From contig NW_021167082.1 of the NCBI RefSeq assembly GCF_003711515.1, positions 293,610 to 330,594 of the forward strand: 36,985 nt of DNA, given 5' to 3'. Below, piece after piece: positions 1 to 12,708 of the stretch. How positions within the stretch are numbered: position 1 is the stretch's first letter; every line of letters starts with the position of its first letter. Source of the stretch: Sodiomyces alkalinus F11 (Eukaryota > Ascomycota > Sordariomycetes > Glomerellales > Plectosphaerellaceae). Below the pieces are notes generated by a model. The model did not search any database, had not been told where the DNA came from, and saw only the letters and a program-made list of their open reading frames with translations. Made by a program: the position numbers and the translations under genes.

Positions 1-188
1 CCCCAGAGCATGACATGATGTGCTATGCATTTCCTTGGATACACAGGTAGACACATATCTAGAAATAAAGTACACTCAATATTGACACTATCCGTACATC
101 GGAATCATGGTATGCCAACCATTTCTATACATATATATATCGGCATTCAACGCATGACCTTTCGGAATTGCCTTTCCTTTTACCCCTT
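1..188. other. Downstream flank of the SYG1-like gene
   Basis: AT-richer sequence beyond the stop codon, presumably the 3' UTR and terminator of the minus-strand SYG1-like gene. It includes a short TA run near 130-142. No gene is seen. Confidence 0.5.
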
Positions 189-3100
189 TTAGGCCCCCGA
201 AGCACCACCTCCATGTCCCCCATCATTCGACCTCCAAAATCCATCCCCGTGTATCCCGTTTTCCTCATCCTCCGCATCTATATCCAGCTCATCTTCGTCT
301 ATATCGTCGTCGTCATCGCTATGCGCGCTTCTATGTTCCACTTCTTCCGATCCCTCGGCATCCCCCTTCGTCGGCTTCCTCCTCTTCTCAAAGTCCTGCA
401 GATGCGCATCGGCCAAGATGCGCGAGAATCTCCGCACCGGCCTCATCGGCTCGACCGTCTTGCGCCGCCTGAGCGTGCTCGGCCGTTCAGGTGGCTCGAC
501 GCCTGCGGCAAGGCCAGCCGCCGCTTCCTCGTCCTGTATGGCGTACAACCCGGCCCGCTGCACGCCCGTCGCCTCCGCCTCGCCAGTTACAGGTACCCGC
601 CTGCGTTCTCCCTCGGGGCGGGGAGATATTCCCTCCGCCTCGGGTGCCACCGCCTCTTCTCCTTCTTCTTCTTCCTCTTCCTCTTCGGACGGGCGCTCGA
701 CGAGGGGCCGCCGGAGGCGATACGGCAGGGGCACGTCGCGGTAGGCTTTGTACACGGCTACGTTAGAGCAGTGTTCGTTCTCCACGCGGAGGAGGGCCCA
801 GATGCCGCGGCGAAAGGCTTCGGCGAAGGCGACGAGGAAGGAGACGATGGTGGAGTGCTGGCGGTTGTGGGCGAAAATGGCGTAGAAGATCCAGGCGAAG
901 CGGAGGACGGGGTCAACCACCATGATTACGTAGTATACCCAGCGCTTCTTAAGCGCTGTGATGTCGCGTAGGAGAGGTTGATGCGCATTTGGTTGGAGTA
1001 GAGAAAAATCCATAAATAAATCCCAGACAGCTTTGTGGGGTGTCAGCATGGAGATCATGGGGGACCAAAGAGAGACGGAGGCATGGGGTGAGGGAGTACA
1101 TACATGTATAAAGGCCATTAATTAGGCCAAAGACAAGGAAGAAGGCCAAGTTGCCGCGGCTTCCTTGAATGCGATAAATTGAAAGGCTGACGGCCGTCAT
1201 GATGGACATTGAATACTTCCCACCGTTGACAAGGTGGGGAAAGATATTTCTCGTGTCTCTGTATCGACGAAGACACTGGAAGAACCGCCAGATAGGCGGG
1301 AGCGCGGCGAGGAAGCCCATCAAGCGTGAACGATTAGAATTACATTGGGGTGGGTCGTCCCAGTGGTTTGCATACAAGCAGAAGAAAAGCGAGACGTTCT
1401 GTGGCCCAGGGTCAGCAAGCTACCCGGCGCAATGGGCCTAGAGCGATGGCACCAAAGAAAGGGAGGGGGTAGAATGAGAATTAACTTACGCAAACGGCAT
1501 ACGTCAGGGAGCAGTAGATATCGCCGAGGAAGAAGTCACGAAATTCGACTGGGTATAGGCCGGCGAGCAAAAGACGCCACTAGAGCGAGCGCATTAGCAT
1601 ACAAGTAAGGTAAACCAGGACCAATGGCAGAGATGAGCGCTTACATGAGCATATGCAAACCATCTTCGACTGCTCGGAGCGAGGATAGGCGCCGGGAGGA
1701 AGATGATGACGACCGACAGGCCAATGAGCATGACGGGATAGTACAAGAACAGAGCAGGCGAGCCGTAGCGGCTAAAGTTCAACCACAGGAAGACGCCGAG
1801 CAGGAAGAGGAAGAAGCTGGGGAACTCGGCGAGGCGGCGCCAGTCGAGATGGTGGCGCTGGTCAAACTCGAAAATGAAGGGGTAATTGATCTTGTTCTTG
1901 GTCCAGACGTAGCAGTTGACGACGAAGAGGCTGAAGAGGAAGAGCATGAGGAAGTAGCCTGCGTAGATCTGAAGCAGGTAAGCGGTCTGCTGGGCCAGGG
2001 TGTCGTCGTCGCCGAAGAGGAGCTGGACGGCGAAAGTCGTGCCCTGGACGGCAAAGACGAGCCCGGTGCCCAGGAAGACGCCGCTCCGGAAGGAGCTGCT
2101 CGATTCGTCCTTGCGGCGCTTGATCAGGGACTTGAGCTTGCTCACGGCGATTTTGTGGTTGTCGCGCTCGAAGTACTTGGCGTAGAGGTCCTCGACGGTC
2201 TTCATGTGGCGGTCGAGGACTTCGCTGTTGACGAACCAGGACTTGCTGACCTTTTCGTTCATGAAACGCATGCGGTTCGAGGAGCGGGCCTCTACGGCCT
2301 TGTCGTACTTCTTGTTGAGCTTCCGGAAGGCGGTGCGGTTGAGCAGGGCGTACGACTTGAGCAGCTCCATGGCGCGGTAGAGCTCCTGCAGGGCGAGCTT
2401 GAGCTTCCGCTTGGCCGTCTTGTAAGGGGGCCCCTGGGTGCTCTCGGGTCGGCGGACGTAGTCTCGGCCGAGATCTAGACCGGGTTGGGACTGCGGGTGA
2501 AGGACGGGTGTCTGGATCATCCTGGACAGGGCCCTCGAGTTGGGACCGGGGCGGAAGATCTTCGACTTGACCTGGTCCAAGTAACCTGGGTCTGCGCCTG
2601 CGCCTGCGGCCGGGCCTGTCGGTTTACCGTCCGGCTCACCGGTGTCGCCGTTGGACGGGCCCTGCTTTCGCTTCTGTCTCTCTTCGTTGACTTGCAAGGC
2701 GCGGCGGTTCCGCATCTCCCGTAGCTGGTCCTCCAAGACGACCAACCTCTGGCCGGCCTCGTCTTCCTTCAGCTTGTAGAACGACTCGACCTTTTGGAGT
2801 TCGGAGGCCATAAAGTCGAAGAATTCCTTCTCTTTCTGGCGAAAGATGTCCAAGGCCAGTACCTGCATTCCTATGTCGGCGATGCGCGGGGACTTGGTGG
2901 GTAGGGCGGCGGAGATCATGCGATGAAGCCGGTGACGCGGCGAAATGGCCGGAGGCGTACCGGCGGTGGCAGGCAGATATTCTGATGCCCGACTGAGGGA
3001 AGGGGTCAGATGCGAGGTGGTCGGGAGACCGGCTGCCGACATGCTTCGCTTCGGATCGGGTGGCGGGGGCCGAGGGCGTCGGTCGGGACGGGGCGAGTAA

Positions 3101-3898
3101 TTGAGGGGGCCGGTATCGTCGCGCGGGCTGGCTGGGTCGGAGGGCACGCCGATGGCGGGGCCGGGGAGCTCAAACGACCGGTTCGACTGAATTCGGCCCA
3201 GGGACTGAGGTGTGGTAGGCAGGTGGGGAGTGAGACCGAAGCTGCCATATTGCATATCCCGGACCTGGGTGCCGCTGCCCAGATGGCCGGCGCGGTCGGA
3301 ATCATCGTTCGGTTTGTGTATGTGAGGGTGAGTAATAGGCAGGCCGGGAGAGGAGCTGCTGGTTTGCGGAGGGCGAAGACGGGTTGTCTCGTCGGGCAGG
3401 CGAAGATGCGGCTGGGCCTTGGACTGAGACTGGGCGGGCGAACGATCCCATGGTCGGCTGGCGGCAGAGATCGAGGCGGAGAAAGGCGTTCGGTTAGCAC
3501 TGACGGTTCCACCGGTTGTGGTGGAAGGCGTGGGTGGTGCGCGATGGTAGGCACGAGAGACAGCCTTGACCTTTTTCTTGCCAGCCTTGTAGTCGAGGTA
3601 CTTGGCCCGCCATTCTTTCAAGGTACGTCGGCATGTCAGCGAACGGTCCAGTGAGGAGGGGTTATGGCACCGAGGTAGGGGGGAAAGATGATTGTACAAC
3701 GTAATTGGATGTGATGTCAATGGGGGAGGAGGGAGAAAAGAAGGCCAAGGCAAGTAGTTAAGTAAGTAGGTGCATAGATAGATGTCGATAGGCAGATGGT
3801 AGAGAGCTGAGCAAGGCTGAGCGGGGTGAGGAGGGAAATAACTGAGGAGGCAAAATACCAGGAACGTGTTCTTGCTCGAGCTCCTTTGCAAACTTCAT
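189..3898 (-). CDS. SYG1/XPR1-like SPX-EXS phosphate exporter/sensor
   Basis: Five exons: 3859-3898, 1645-3614, 1490-1579, 1104-1398 and 189-1030; spliced length 3237 nt, 1078 aa. The SPX domain starts at Met1 (MKFAKELEQEHVP joined to EWRAKYLDYKAGKK), is interrupted by a long Ser/Pro-rich insert (about residues 35-300), and resumes with the basic helix FRKLNKKYDK that in SPX proteins contacts inositol pyrophosphates. Four or more hydrophobic segments lie between about 520 and 660. The EXS signature follows (FFCLYANHWDDPPQCNSN, then RRYRDTRNIFPHLVNGGKY, about 701-760). The C-terminus is a Glu/Asp-rich cytosolic tail. Family knowledge: SYG1/XPR1 proteins export phosphate or signal phosphate status and couple to G-protein signalling in yeast; they act in the plasma or Golgi membrane. 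The start is set by the conserved MKFAK N-terminus. The family call is secure; whether it exports phosphate in this organism is inference. Confidence 0.93.
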
Positions 3899-4439
3899 GG
3901 CTGAGGAGTCAACACGAGAACGAGAGACTCCCAAGGAGAGGAGAAGCGAGGACGACGCGTGGGTAAGACGGGAGCAACGGGAGCAAGGACGGGTATCACG
4001 AGCGTAACATGGCCGTCCGGGTGATAGCGTGAAGCGAAACGAGAGGAACGAGAGGCGGCGAATGCTTATTGGGGCCTGGGCGTTTGTTTGCTCGCGCCGA
4101 TCAGACATAGATTGACCTAAAGAGCGGAGTGTGGCGAGTAGAATCGACCCGAAGATAAGGGGAGAGACGAGGGATCATTGTTCATGATCGTTTGTTCTGG
4201 GGAGGAAGGGGGGGGAAAAGACGACTATCATGGTGGGCAATCTTTTTTTTTTTTCTTTTTTTCCTTTTCCTTCCTTGGCCTTGCCCGTGACGGATCTTAC
4301 ACCATGTCACCATCACTGGGTCGCTCTTTCCCTGATTATTACATTCATTACCTTGCTCTGTACAGGCCGCACGAGTCACCAAGTGGTACCTGTACATCGT
4401 ACTCGCTTTCAGTGTCCGATATAGGAAAGTAGTGGGGTA

Positions 4440-4740
4440 ACATCTCCAAACTCGTGGCTTGGGTATCGGGGTTTATGGACCAATGATCGAGCTTTATCTA
4501 AACACATTCTTCTTCTATTCTATTACATTGGTTCTGTCAGATACCCTTAGCCACCTTATCGGGGTGTGACAAACCATATTATATTAGACTTATACGGTAC
4601 CTCGATCCTATATATCCATACTTATTTCCCCTTATTTTTCCTAATAGTTAGATATCCCCGTGAAGTACTATAAACTTCACTTAGATAAATACATATATAT
4701 TTTTCCGAACCTTATTTATATTCTGACAGGTTCCGTGGTG
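4440..4740. other. AT-rich island, possible mutated repeat relic
   Basis: Composition drops sharply in GC compared with both flanks, with many TA dinucleotides. It contains a short hairpin of 7-bp arms, GTGAAGT and ACTTCAC, at about 4661-4681. No transposase or reverse-transcriptase motif can be read in any frame. In filamentous ascomycetes such islands are often remnants of repeats altered by RIP (C-to-T mutation of duplicates); here that is only an inference from composition. Confidence 0.3.
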
Positions 4741-5360
4741 TCACCTCGGGGATCTGTGCGGTCATCCGTTCATCTTACGTTGTACAGAAGAGTGTCGCCT
4801 GTTTCCGATATCGCTGCAGGCGTTTCTTTGCGCCCGTACGTACCAAGGACGGAGGACCAAGGACGAAGGGCAAACAAAGAACTTTGTCCCAGCTCGTACG
4901 GGGAACGAATACTTTATATTCGTACTTCGTTTCGCTTTATCGTCACTCGTCACCGGAAGGCTGTCACAGCTTCACACATGCAGTTTCCAGTTTCATTCTA
5001 ACTACACGTACATTCGAAGGATCATGCTAAGACTCGGCCGGAAGACTCGGGGCATGTTGGAGGTTGGAGGTTGGAGGTGGAGGCTACCTGTTTTCCGACA
5101 TGACCGACGGCGATCAATGTCGACACCCTTTCGAGTAGTTTTCTCCGTCGAATCCTACCCTCACTATCGATCGCGGGCGACATCATCCGTCATCTTAAGG
5201 GGAAAGGGGAAATTTCTTGGGTTTGGGTATGCCAGACGAAATCCCCGGCCCCTCTCTGATTAGTTACTCATTATACGGTAAGTTCGTTCGGGCTTCCCCA
5301 AAACTCGGGTCCGTAAATCACCCGCCGAGACGGCCTTACCCTAGCTCCCTCTTCTCCCCT

Positions 5361-5393
5361 CTCCCACCTCCCACCTCCCACCTCCCGCCTCCC
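5361..5393. repeat. CCCACCT-type tandem repeat
   Basis: About four copies of a 7-nt unit (CTCCCAC and variants), pyrimidine-rich on the plus strand, in non-coding DNA. Confidence 0.7.
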
Positions 5394-5884
5394 CCGCTTC
5401 CTGGCCCCCATCCAAAGAGAACTGAACTCTCGCCAACTACCTTACCTTACCCGACTGTCACATACCATATTACCTACCACACCCCGAAAGCCCCCCCTTG
5501 CAATCTATCCGATGCGGCAATGGCGGTGGTCACGAGCCATCAACGTCATTACATTGTATGTCATAAGTGTAAGGGATGCAAGGGTTATGCAGCCGTGAAC
5601 ACATCCGGTGAGGCTGCGCAATGCAGTCACAAGGCGGAGTCCTCTTCTCTCTTTTTTTTTCTTTCCTTCTCACCCTCTCCTCTAACCAAGCGCGAAAGAA
5701 GTAAAAGTCAGTTCCTGCTTGGCACCGCCGCTTCGTCCTCTGTTGCGCACAGTACTCCACAGTTGACCGCGGAAGAAACGCTTCAGTCGGCGACTTGGTC
5801 AGCTCATCTATTCGCGACGCGCATCGACACGGGTAACATGGCACCACAGCTTGCACCTGACACCCCTCGATTGGTGGGGTCGAC

Positions 5885-5910
5885 AAGACCTCTCAAGACC
5901 TCTCAAGACC
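5885..5910. repeat. AAGACCTCTC tandem repeat
   Basis: A 10-nt unit repeated perfectly 2.6 times in non-coding sequence. Confidence 0.7.
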
Positions 5911-7912
5911 ACTCGTCCCAAATCATGCTCGCGCCCCCCTCTCGCCCTCTCGGGCCGTGGCTGAGGCACGATCTCATCTGAATGGCCCTAAGAAGCAACG
6001 TTTGCCGGAAGCGCATGAGTAATCTGCATATGTAAGGTGAGATAACCGTGCTCCGTCCATACCTTACCACGTAATTAACCGATAGTATAATAATAATTGA
6101 AACTCAAGGTCACGGGGAATCCTTCCTTCGGCGGTAGTTTTCATTGTCCTTCCTCGCCCCAGCGCATTCCCAAGTTCGTTTTCTATTCAAGTCTTTAAGC
6201 CACCACAAGGTCCAACAGTGAAGGCAGCATTCCGCTTTTCCACCCGAACCCCTGCAGGCCGCTGTGGTCGTCCCAAGACATCAGACTAGGTGCGAATAGG
6301 TAACAAGGCAGGCAAAGGCAAAAGGCGAGCTGCGTAACCGCCCGTCTTAACTTGAACTCACTCGGCCGATCTCTTGTCGGACATTGCCCAGCCCCGAATC
6401 CGTTTCTCTTGGAGACGGGCCTGCCGATGGTTGGTTGTGTTATGTAGACTTATGTCTCGGAGCACAAAAGGGAGGCATTCAACCCCCTGCCCTCCCCCCC
6501 CCAACACCGGGATTATCTTCCTCTTATCCCCGCCTATTCACCTGTTTGCGCATTCACGCAGACCGCCTATGTAGCTTAAGGGGAAACGGAACGGAAACGT
6601 TCCTCTCGTATTTCCTGTTATTTTCTTTTCTCGTTCCATCCACTCCAACAGCTCGATCCCCTTGTTTCCCTCTTCCCTCTTTCTCGCCCCTTTTTTTTAT
6701 TGTCTTGTCCACCACTCATCAGCTTGGTCCAGACCCCCTTCTGAGCTGCATGCCATGACTTGCAAAGCCATTAAAACGTGACGCTTCCCACACCTCAACT
6801 TATCGATGTCCAAGCTCGTTATGTTACACCAACCCACCCCTTTCTAAAGCTCTCTGGGCAGAAGCATCCAATTCGACCCCTGTAGACTATAGTGACTGGC
6901 CCCCCGGCCCCCTTCGTCACCGCCCCCCGTCCGCACAGTAAGCCAACCGCCGCTTGCCCGCAGCTCAAAAAAGCGCTGCGAACGGGGGCATTGCTCAACA
7001 AAAAGAAAATAATAAAAATAAAAATCAGGCACCTTGCTGATGCACACACGGGTGAGCTGTGCGAGGTGGTGCCTCGCTACGTGGTTGGCTCATGCCAGGA
7101 AGCTCCTGGTCCCGACAACTCGGGACTGTGACACGAAGCCATCACATCCTGAGTTAGCCTGCGTCTCTATCCTGCAGGAATGGTCATCACGGTCTCGTTC
7201 TCGTGCATCAGGCCCCCTTTGGTGATATATCATCCATTTACCTATGCCTGCGGCCCGCCCTCTAGTCGAGCCTTGTCTACGTTGGCATGAGCAGCCCCCC
7301 CCCCCTCTCCGAAGCGAAGCTCATCGGCCTACGAAAGGGGTAGACGAATAAAAATAACCGCATTAATTCCGAGGCTCGATCTGGTGAGTCCATGTCGTGA
7401 CGCGCCATCTCTTCTGCCGTCCAACGAATGGAGGGCAGATGCCAGGCAACAAAAAAGAAAGACACAAGGGTGAGACTGAGACGCCCGCATTCCTGTCGCC
7501 CTGTGTCTCGCCGTGTCTTGCCCTGGTCACATTTTGTCCTCGTGGCCCGGGGTTCGGATATATCATGTTTGCTCCCCTCCTCGGGTACGGCCGTTTGCGG
7601 CGTTCAGCCCTCATTTCCAAACATTCATAGCGTCTGTTTTTACGTGGTGGCACCTCTCTCTCCCCTCCCCGTCTCTACTTTCTCTCCCTATTACCTGGTA
7701 CCAAGTAATCAATATTGTCATTCATCCTTTTCCGGGTCGCTCTTGTTCCTCGATACTGGGTGACAGCTTCGTTTTGGCCTCAACTCGTCCTGGACACACC
7801 CGAGATCCCGGAACTCTTTCTTTTCTCGGGCTGAGATTTGATTTCTCTTCTACCGGTAATCACTCCCTCACGGAGGATCTGCTACCTTGCCGACCCGAAA
7901 GATCGGACAGCC

Positions 7913-9967
7913 ATGTCTTGTATGTCGTGGTCGTCGTCCACGCCGCCCCGTCGTCGCTGGGTATCCCAGAGAGCCAGGCGGCTCCTCTCGCCATCCGCCC
8001 GCACCAGCAGCACGGCAAGACCCGGACCCGGCTCCGCGGACGAGGAGACACGGGCACCCCGGCCTAGCACGAGCGTTGGCTTCGATATGGGAAAGCAGAC
8101 CCCTCCTCCTCCCACTTCATCTCCTCACACTCGCACTCGCAGCACCGCCTCCTCTCCAACCTCCGTGTCCTCCGACGCCTCCCCCTTCGTCTTATCGGAG
8201 TCATCACAAGTCCATGCCCAAGACCAATCTCCTTTCTTCCGCAAACTGCCCCCCGAGGTCCGCGACCTCATCTACCAGGAGTACTGGCGCATTTCCTGCT
8301 TCAACTGCCACGTCTTCCTGGACGATGCATGTGGCGAGTACCGCATGGCCCCTTGCGTCGTCGACCATGACGCCCCGGGCGACGCGTGCCAGGAGGGTCT
8401 TGCCGTGGATTTCCAGCCCACGCCCGCCGTGCAGTACCACCAGGTCTGGTTTGACCGTATGACTTCTTCCTGGTGCAATCACTGGCCGTGTGAGGAGGCC
8501 ATGCGGAAACGATCCGAGGCGCGGGAGAGGATCGGTCTGGATGGCAGCGCAGCTGAGGGGGGAGCCATGAGATGCGTCTCGTTGCTGACCTCTTGCAGGC
8601 GAATGTAAGTTTGTGATTTGATTTCTTTTTTTTTCTTTTTTTTTCTTTTGCGTTATCTACTGGGTTCCTGTTCCCCTTTGGGTGTGGGTGATGTCTCAAC
8701 TGTTGATCACATCTCCCCTGCCACCCCCTTTTCTTCTTTAGCCCCCCCCCCCCCTTTATCGCCCTTGCATTATCACAACTCAGCTCCATGCCTTCGCTGT
8801 CCAAAGCACGTGGGTCGAAACACATCACGAGAACACAGACATTTGCATCCCCCACGAATCTTGGCCCTCATTCCACTTACACGTGTGACGTGGGATTTTT
8901 GTGATGAGTGACTAAAAGAAATGTGACCTGTCTTTAGGTACGCCGAGGCCCTACCAGCCCTACACAACGCCACCTCTCTCACCATCACCGACAAAGAGAC
9001 CTTATTCGCCCTTTTCATCCGCCCAGGACCCAAAGGCCCCGTGAGGCCATCGAAGTCTCGCTTCTACTGGTCCACCAAGACGCACACCTACCTACCCGCA
9101 TCACCGCGAACCAAACGAGACACGAATCCTACAGCCGACGACGACTACAGCCGCAACAACAACGACAACAACGACAACGACGACAACAACGACAACGACA
9201 ACGACGACAACAACGACAACAAGAACAACAACGACGACACAACGACCACACCTGCCTACCCAAAACCGGCCCTGGGCAGCCCCGCAACCAACATCGCCGC
9301 CTTCCTCCCCCGCATCCGCACCCTCAACATCTCCCTCCGCCGCGACGCCGCCGACTTCCTCTACTTCAACGGTGCCGGCGTCTGGCACGCCGTCTCCCCG
9401 ACCCACATGCCGCGCCTGCGCCGCATCTCCCTCTGGATGGACGGCGACTGCCCCGTCACCCGCCGCCTGCTCCCGCAGTTCCGCGCCATGTGGGCCGCCA
9501 TCCCGCCTTCCGTCGCCGACAAGCTCGTCGTGAGTTTCCCCTGCGGCGAGGAAGGCTTGTGGAGCTGGCGCGAGGTCCGGTTGCGCACGGGGAGGAGTTC
9601 GGCGCCCGCGTGGTGGCCGGCGCGGCAGCAGCAGCAGCAGCAACAGTCGCAGCAGTCGCAGCAGCAGACCGACGAGAGCGACGCGCCAGTGGTGACGAAT
9701 GTGAGCGTGGGGAATGTGGAGGGCAAGTACGAGATGGATATACTGGAAGATGAGAACGGCCATGACGTTCTCAGGCTGCCGCCTTTCAAGCCCCAGTTTG
9801 CCGTCGTTTTGCGCGGCTGGCACACATTTCATTCAACCTGCGGGGGGTTCATCTCGAGGGTGGATGAGGAGCGCGGGGCCAAAGAACGGAGGAGGTTCAC
9901 CCTGGGGAACCCGTTTGAGGATATACGCCTCTATGGACGGGGTTGGTTTGACCATTCGTACTACTGA
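7913..9967 (+). CDS. DUF7730-like fungal protein with Asn/Asp and Gln tracts
   Basis: Two exons, 7913-8604 and 8938-9967; 1722 nt spliced, 573 aa. The donor is GTAAGT at 8605; the acceptor TTTAG ends at 8937, with ACTAA- and TGAC-like branch candidates upstream. The 333-nt intron is long for a fungus. The first ATG after an in-frame non-ATG stretch is 7913 (MSCMSW); a second lies 9 nt on. After a Ser/Pro/Arg-rich N-terminus comes FFRKLPPEVRDLIYQEYW, the F-box-like opening seen in fungal DUF7730 proteins, then the usual pattern of conserved Leu/Arg stretches ending near GRGWFDHSYY. Exon 2 holds a low-complexity Asn/Asp stretch (about 9140-9240) and a Gln tract (about 9627-9670). The function of the family is not known to me. 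It is convergent with the CAF-1 gene. Confidence 0.8.
9141..9240 (+). repeat. AAC/GAC trinucleotide tract encoding Asn/Asp
   Basis: Imperfect AAC and GAC codon repeat in exon 2 of the DUF7730-like gene. It encodes a run made almost only of Asn and Asp, with a few Lys. The codons stay in frame, so the length changes have been codon-sized. Confidence 0.85.
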
Positions 9968-10539
9968 TTATCTCTTACCTTACGGAATACATATTAGCCA
10001 TTGTATGAATGGTGATGCATCTCTCATGATCATCTTACTCTAGAACACCACATTAGTTATGATCACGAACATTATCAAGAAATAACAAACAAGGTTGGAT
10101 GGAATCCATGGTTTTTCGTTCAGTTGCCCTATAATATCTAGGTCTCGAATGTCCAAGTCCAAATACGTCGCTCTCATGCCCGTCTCGATTGCCAGACGGG
10201 ACACGAGAGACGCCGGACAAACCCCTGGAGCCCCAAAATGCTGCCTATAACACCCTATATACACTCTAGTGATGACAGAACCATGCCAACCAGGCGGTCC
10301 AGATATGAGACAAAGACCAGAAGCCCCAGTGTCTCTGGTTCATAGTGCCTTGGGACCTCCCCCGGTCCATGCCTAGAAGAATCCCAGCCGTCTTCCCTCC
10401 CTGTGCTTGATCATATCCGTCAAATGTGTTTATGTCCGCACAAACCAATAATCAACGCCGCCATCGCCTCGCCAAAATGTACTACTGGTCTCCATGTCGG
10501 GATAAAGGAGAAGAAAAGAAAAAAAAAAATACCCCAACC
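9968..10539. other. Convergent intergenic region
   Basis: Both flanking genes end here, the DUF7730-like gene from the left and CAF-1 from the right, so the region should contain two 3' UTRs. An A-rich run occurs at about 10510-10529, close to the CAF-1 stop. I see no gene. Confidence 0.6.
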
Positions 10540-12708
10540 TCAATCATACCCAGGCCGAAAAGTCCACACCACATCCTTACTCTTCTTCCCCTTCCGCTCC
10601 ACCAGCATCTCCACCACCTCCTTCAGGTCCCTGCTCGAGATATCCTTCCCCTTGACCTTGATACCGTCAACCGCACTAGACTTGAGATACTCTATCAAGC
10701 CAATCTTGGATATCCGCGGTGCCGCCTCCACATGTGCCTTGATCGCCTTCTTGATCTTCACCACGTCGCTGTGCGCCATCCCCGCCGGGATGCCTGCGCT
10801 CGCGGTTTCGTTTTTCGCCTTCTTCTCCGCCTTTGTCATTGTGCCCGACGACCCGTCCGCCGCTGTCCGCTCGGCCGTCTTGGTCTTGGTCTTGGGGTCG
10901 GGCCAGTACGCCGTTGAGAAGGGGTCGATGCTCTGGTTTCGCTCGAGATGATCTGTCATGACACGACACGCACCGAAATATTAGACCCGCGGTGTCTCCC
11001 AGTATACGTGGAAGGAGGTGGAAAGAGGGGAACACTACACTTACCGCCAAAGATGAACTCCATTCGATAGCCACGCATCTTCGCCTCCGGGCCCACGAAC
11101 CGGGAATCCTCCCAGCAAAGACCGGTGCTTTCGGGCTCGAGACCATTGGCAGCAAACCGCGTGAGATCGACCGCCTCGGAGTCGTCAATAAGGTCACCCA
11201 CGCCCTCCCCATCATCAATATCCTCGTCGTCGTCGTCATCCAGGTCCAGATCCTCTCCTTCTTCATCCACCCACTCGGCTTCCGAATCGTAGTCATAGTT
11301 CACAGGCATGACCCGCGCGTTCGGCCGCCGCGCCAGCTTCCGCATCTTCCCCTCCCCCGCCGCGGCGGGGACTTCGGTCACCGTGCCGCGGTACGCCGGC
11401 CGCACGTCCTCCCGGTAGCAGAGGTACTTCACGGGCACTTTGGCCAGCTCCGCGCGCATCTGGCGGCGGATGGCTTCCTGGTCCTCGAGGCTCCCCGTCG
11501 CCTGGGCCTTCTTGCTGCGCTCCTGCATCCGCTCGATGGTCCGTCGGACCGGCTTGTGGAGCCTGCCCCGCGGCGCCGGGTCTTTGCCGAAGCCGAACGT
11601 CTCGGCGGCCAGGCGGCCGAGGGTGAAGGTCTGGGGCCGGGCGGAGAGGTACTGGTCGAGCATCCTGGACCTGGCCTCGCGGGCGGCGTCGCCGAGGGGG
11701 AAGGTATTCTCGGCCATGCGAACGTCCTTCTTGACGTTGAAGGGGAGGAAAAGCTTTTCGTACGCAGTCTCGGTGGCCTGCTTTTTCGCTGATCGGGCGG
11801 CCGATTCCATGTCGTCTTCGTATTTGACGTCGGCCTTGCCGCGACCGTCGGCGTTCGACTCGGGGGTCTTCTTGTACGATGCCGCGGAAGGGATAATGAA
11901 GAACGAATTTAGCTTCGTTTGAGCCCGCTCCTTCTTTTCCTTCTCCACCCTCGCCTTCTGGGCTTCTTCCTCCTTTTTGGCGCGCTTCGCCTCCCGTTCC
12001 TGGGCACGGGCGTTCTTCTCCGCCTCGATTTTGGCCTTCTTTTCGTTCTTTTCTTGGAGACGAGCCTGTTTCTCGGCTTCCTCTTTCGCCTTGTTCTCCT
12101 CTGCCTCCTTCTTCCTCTGCTCCTTCTCCTTCTGCTTCCTCTCCTTCTCCTCTTCTTCAGCCTTCTTCTCTTCGGCTGTTCGACGTTTCCGCTTTAGACT
12201 GGTCGAGGGGACCCGAGAGGCAGTAGCCGCGGCATTTCGAGAAGATGAAGAGGCGGGTACGGGACCTCGGGTTTTCTTCGAGCCGGTGGAAGAAGAACAG
12301 CCATTTTGATTTCGGGTGGGTGACCGGTCGGACGGGGTGGGGTTCGGAGAGGGAGAATTGCGACTCGAGTCGATGTCGTCGTCGGTCAATGAATCCGGGC
12401 TGCTGGTGCTCGGGGTTGACTGGATTCTGACATGTTTGGGCGTTACTGGGCAAGGACATGACTGTCAGTATTTGAAACCACGAACAAAGCTTTCCAGGCA
12501 GCCACCATAGAAGGGACTCACTAGATTTGGCGTCGCGGCCGTTGTGTGATTGGGAAACAGCCATCTTGCTCGCGTCCTTGATACAAGGAGTGTTCGTATC
12601 GTGTTTTTCGACGGAAGTCATATTGGCAGCCGTCTCCGCGAACTTACGCTTGCGGATAGTCGTATCCGCCTCTGTCGAACTGTCGGGCGATGGCCAATTG
12701 ATGGGCAT
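10540..12708 (-). CDS. Chromatin assembly factor 1, large subunit (p150/Cac1-like)
   Basis: Three exons: 12522-12708, 11045-12445 and 10540-10952; 2001 nt spliced, 666 aa. The order of parts is that of CAF-1 large subunits: a disordered N-terminus; a long Lys/Glu/Arg-rich coiled coil (KER region, about residues 130-230); a PCNA-interacting box QTKLNSFF at 238-245; and the conserved core LFLPFNVKKDVRMAENTFP. The acidic segment (EEGEDLDLDDDDDED) and the WEDSRFVGPEAKMRGYRMEF block follow. The C-terminal helical (winged-helix-like) region ends in KDVVWTFRPGYD. Family knowledge: CAF-1 deposits H3-H4 behind the replication fork through PCNA. The start at 12708 is the last in-frame Met after a gap-containing open stretch; an earlier start would run into the N gap. 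The call is strong. Confidence 0.93.

Larger units (their letters stand above)
3899..7912. other. 4.0 kb divergent intergenic region
   Basis: This lies between two divergently transcribed genes (SYG1-like, minus; DUF7730-like, plus) and should hold both promoters and 5' UTRs. Open frames here are low-complexity and lack family motifs. Visible structure: a T/CT-rich tract at about 4238-4278; an AT-rich stretch at about 4440-4740; a CCCACCT tandem at 5361-5393; an AAGACCTCTC tandem at 5885-5910; TACCTTACC-type motifs near 5438 and 6060; and CT-rich runs near 6600-6720 and 7660-7740, the latter immediately upstream of the plus-strand gene, as is common in fungal promoters. Confidence 0.55.

Noticed and set aside
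168..971. Plus-strand 267-codon open frame
   Set aside because: It is the antisense of the acidic C-terminal exon of the SYG1-like gene; composition (Arg/Pro-rich, runs of Phe) is that of a shadow.
5217..5981. Plus-strand 254-codon frame in the left intergenic region
   Set aside because: Ser/Pro-rich translation over tandem repeats and pyrimidine tracts; no conserved motif and no splice structure.
9101..9832. Minus-strand 243-codon frame with a long poly-Val run
   Set aside because: Antisense of the AAC/GAC repeat in the DUF7730-like gene; the poly-Val is the complement of the repeat.
10992..11792. Plus-strand 266-codon frame
   Set aside because: Antisense of the CAF-1 large-subunit exon, which has clear family motifs on the other strand.
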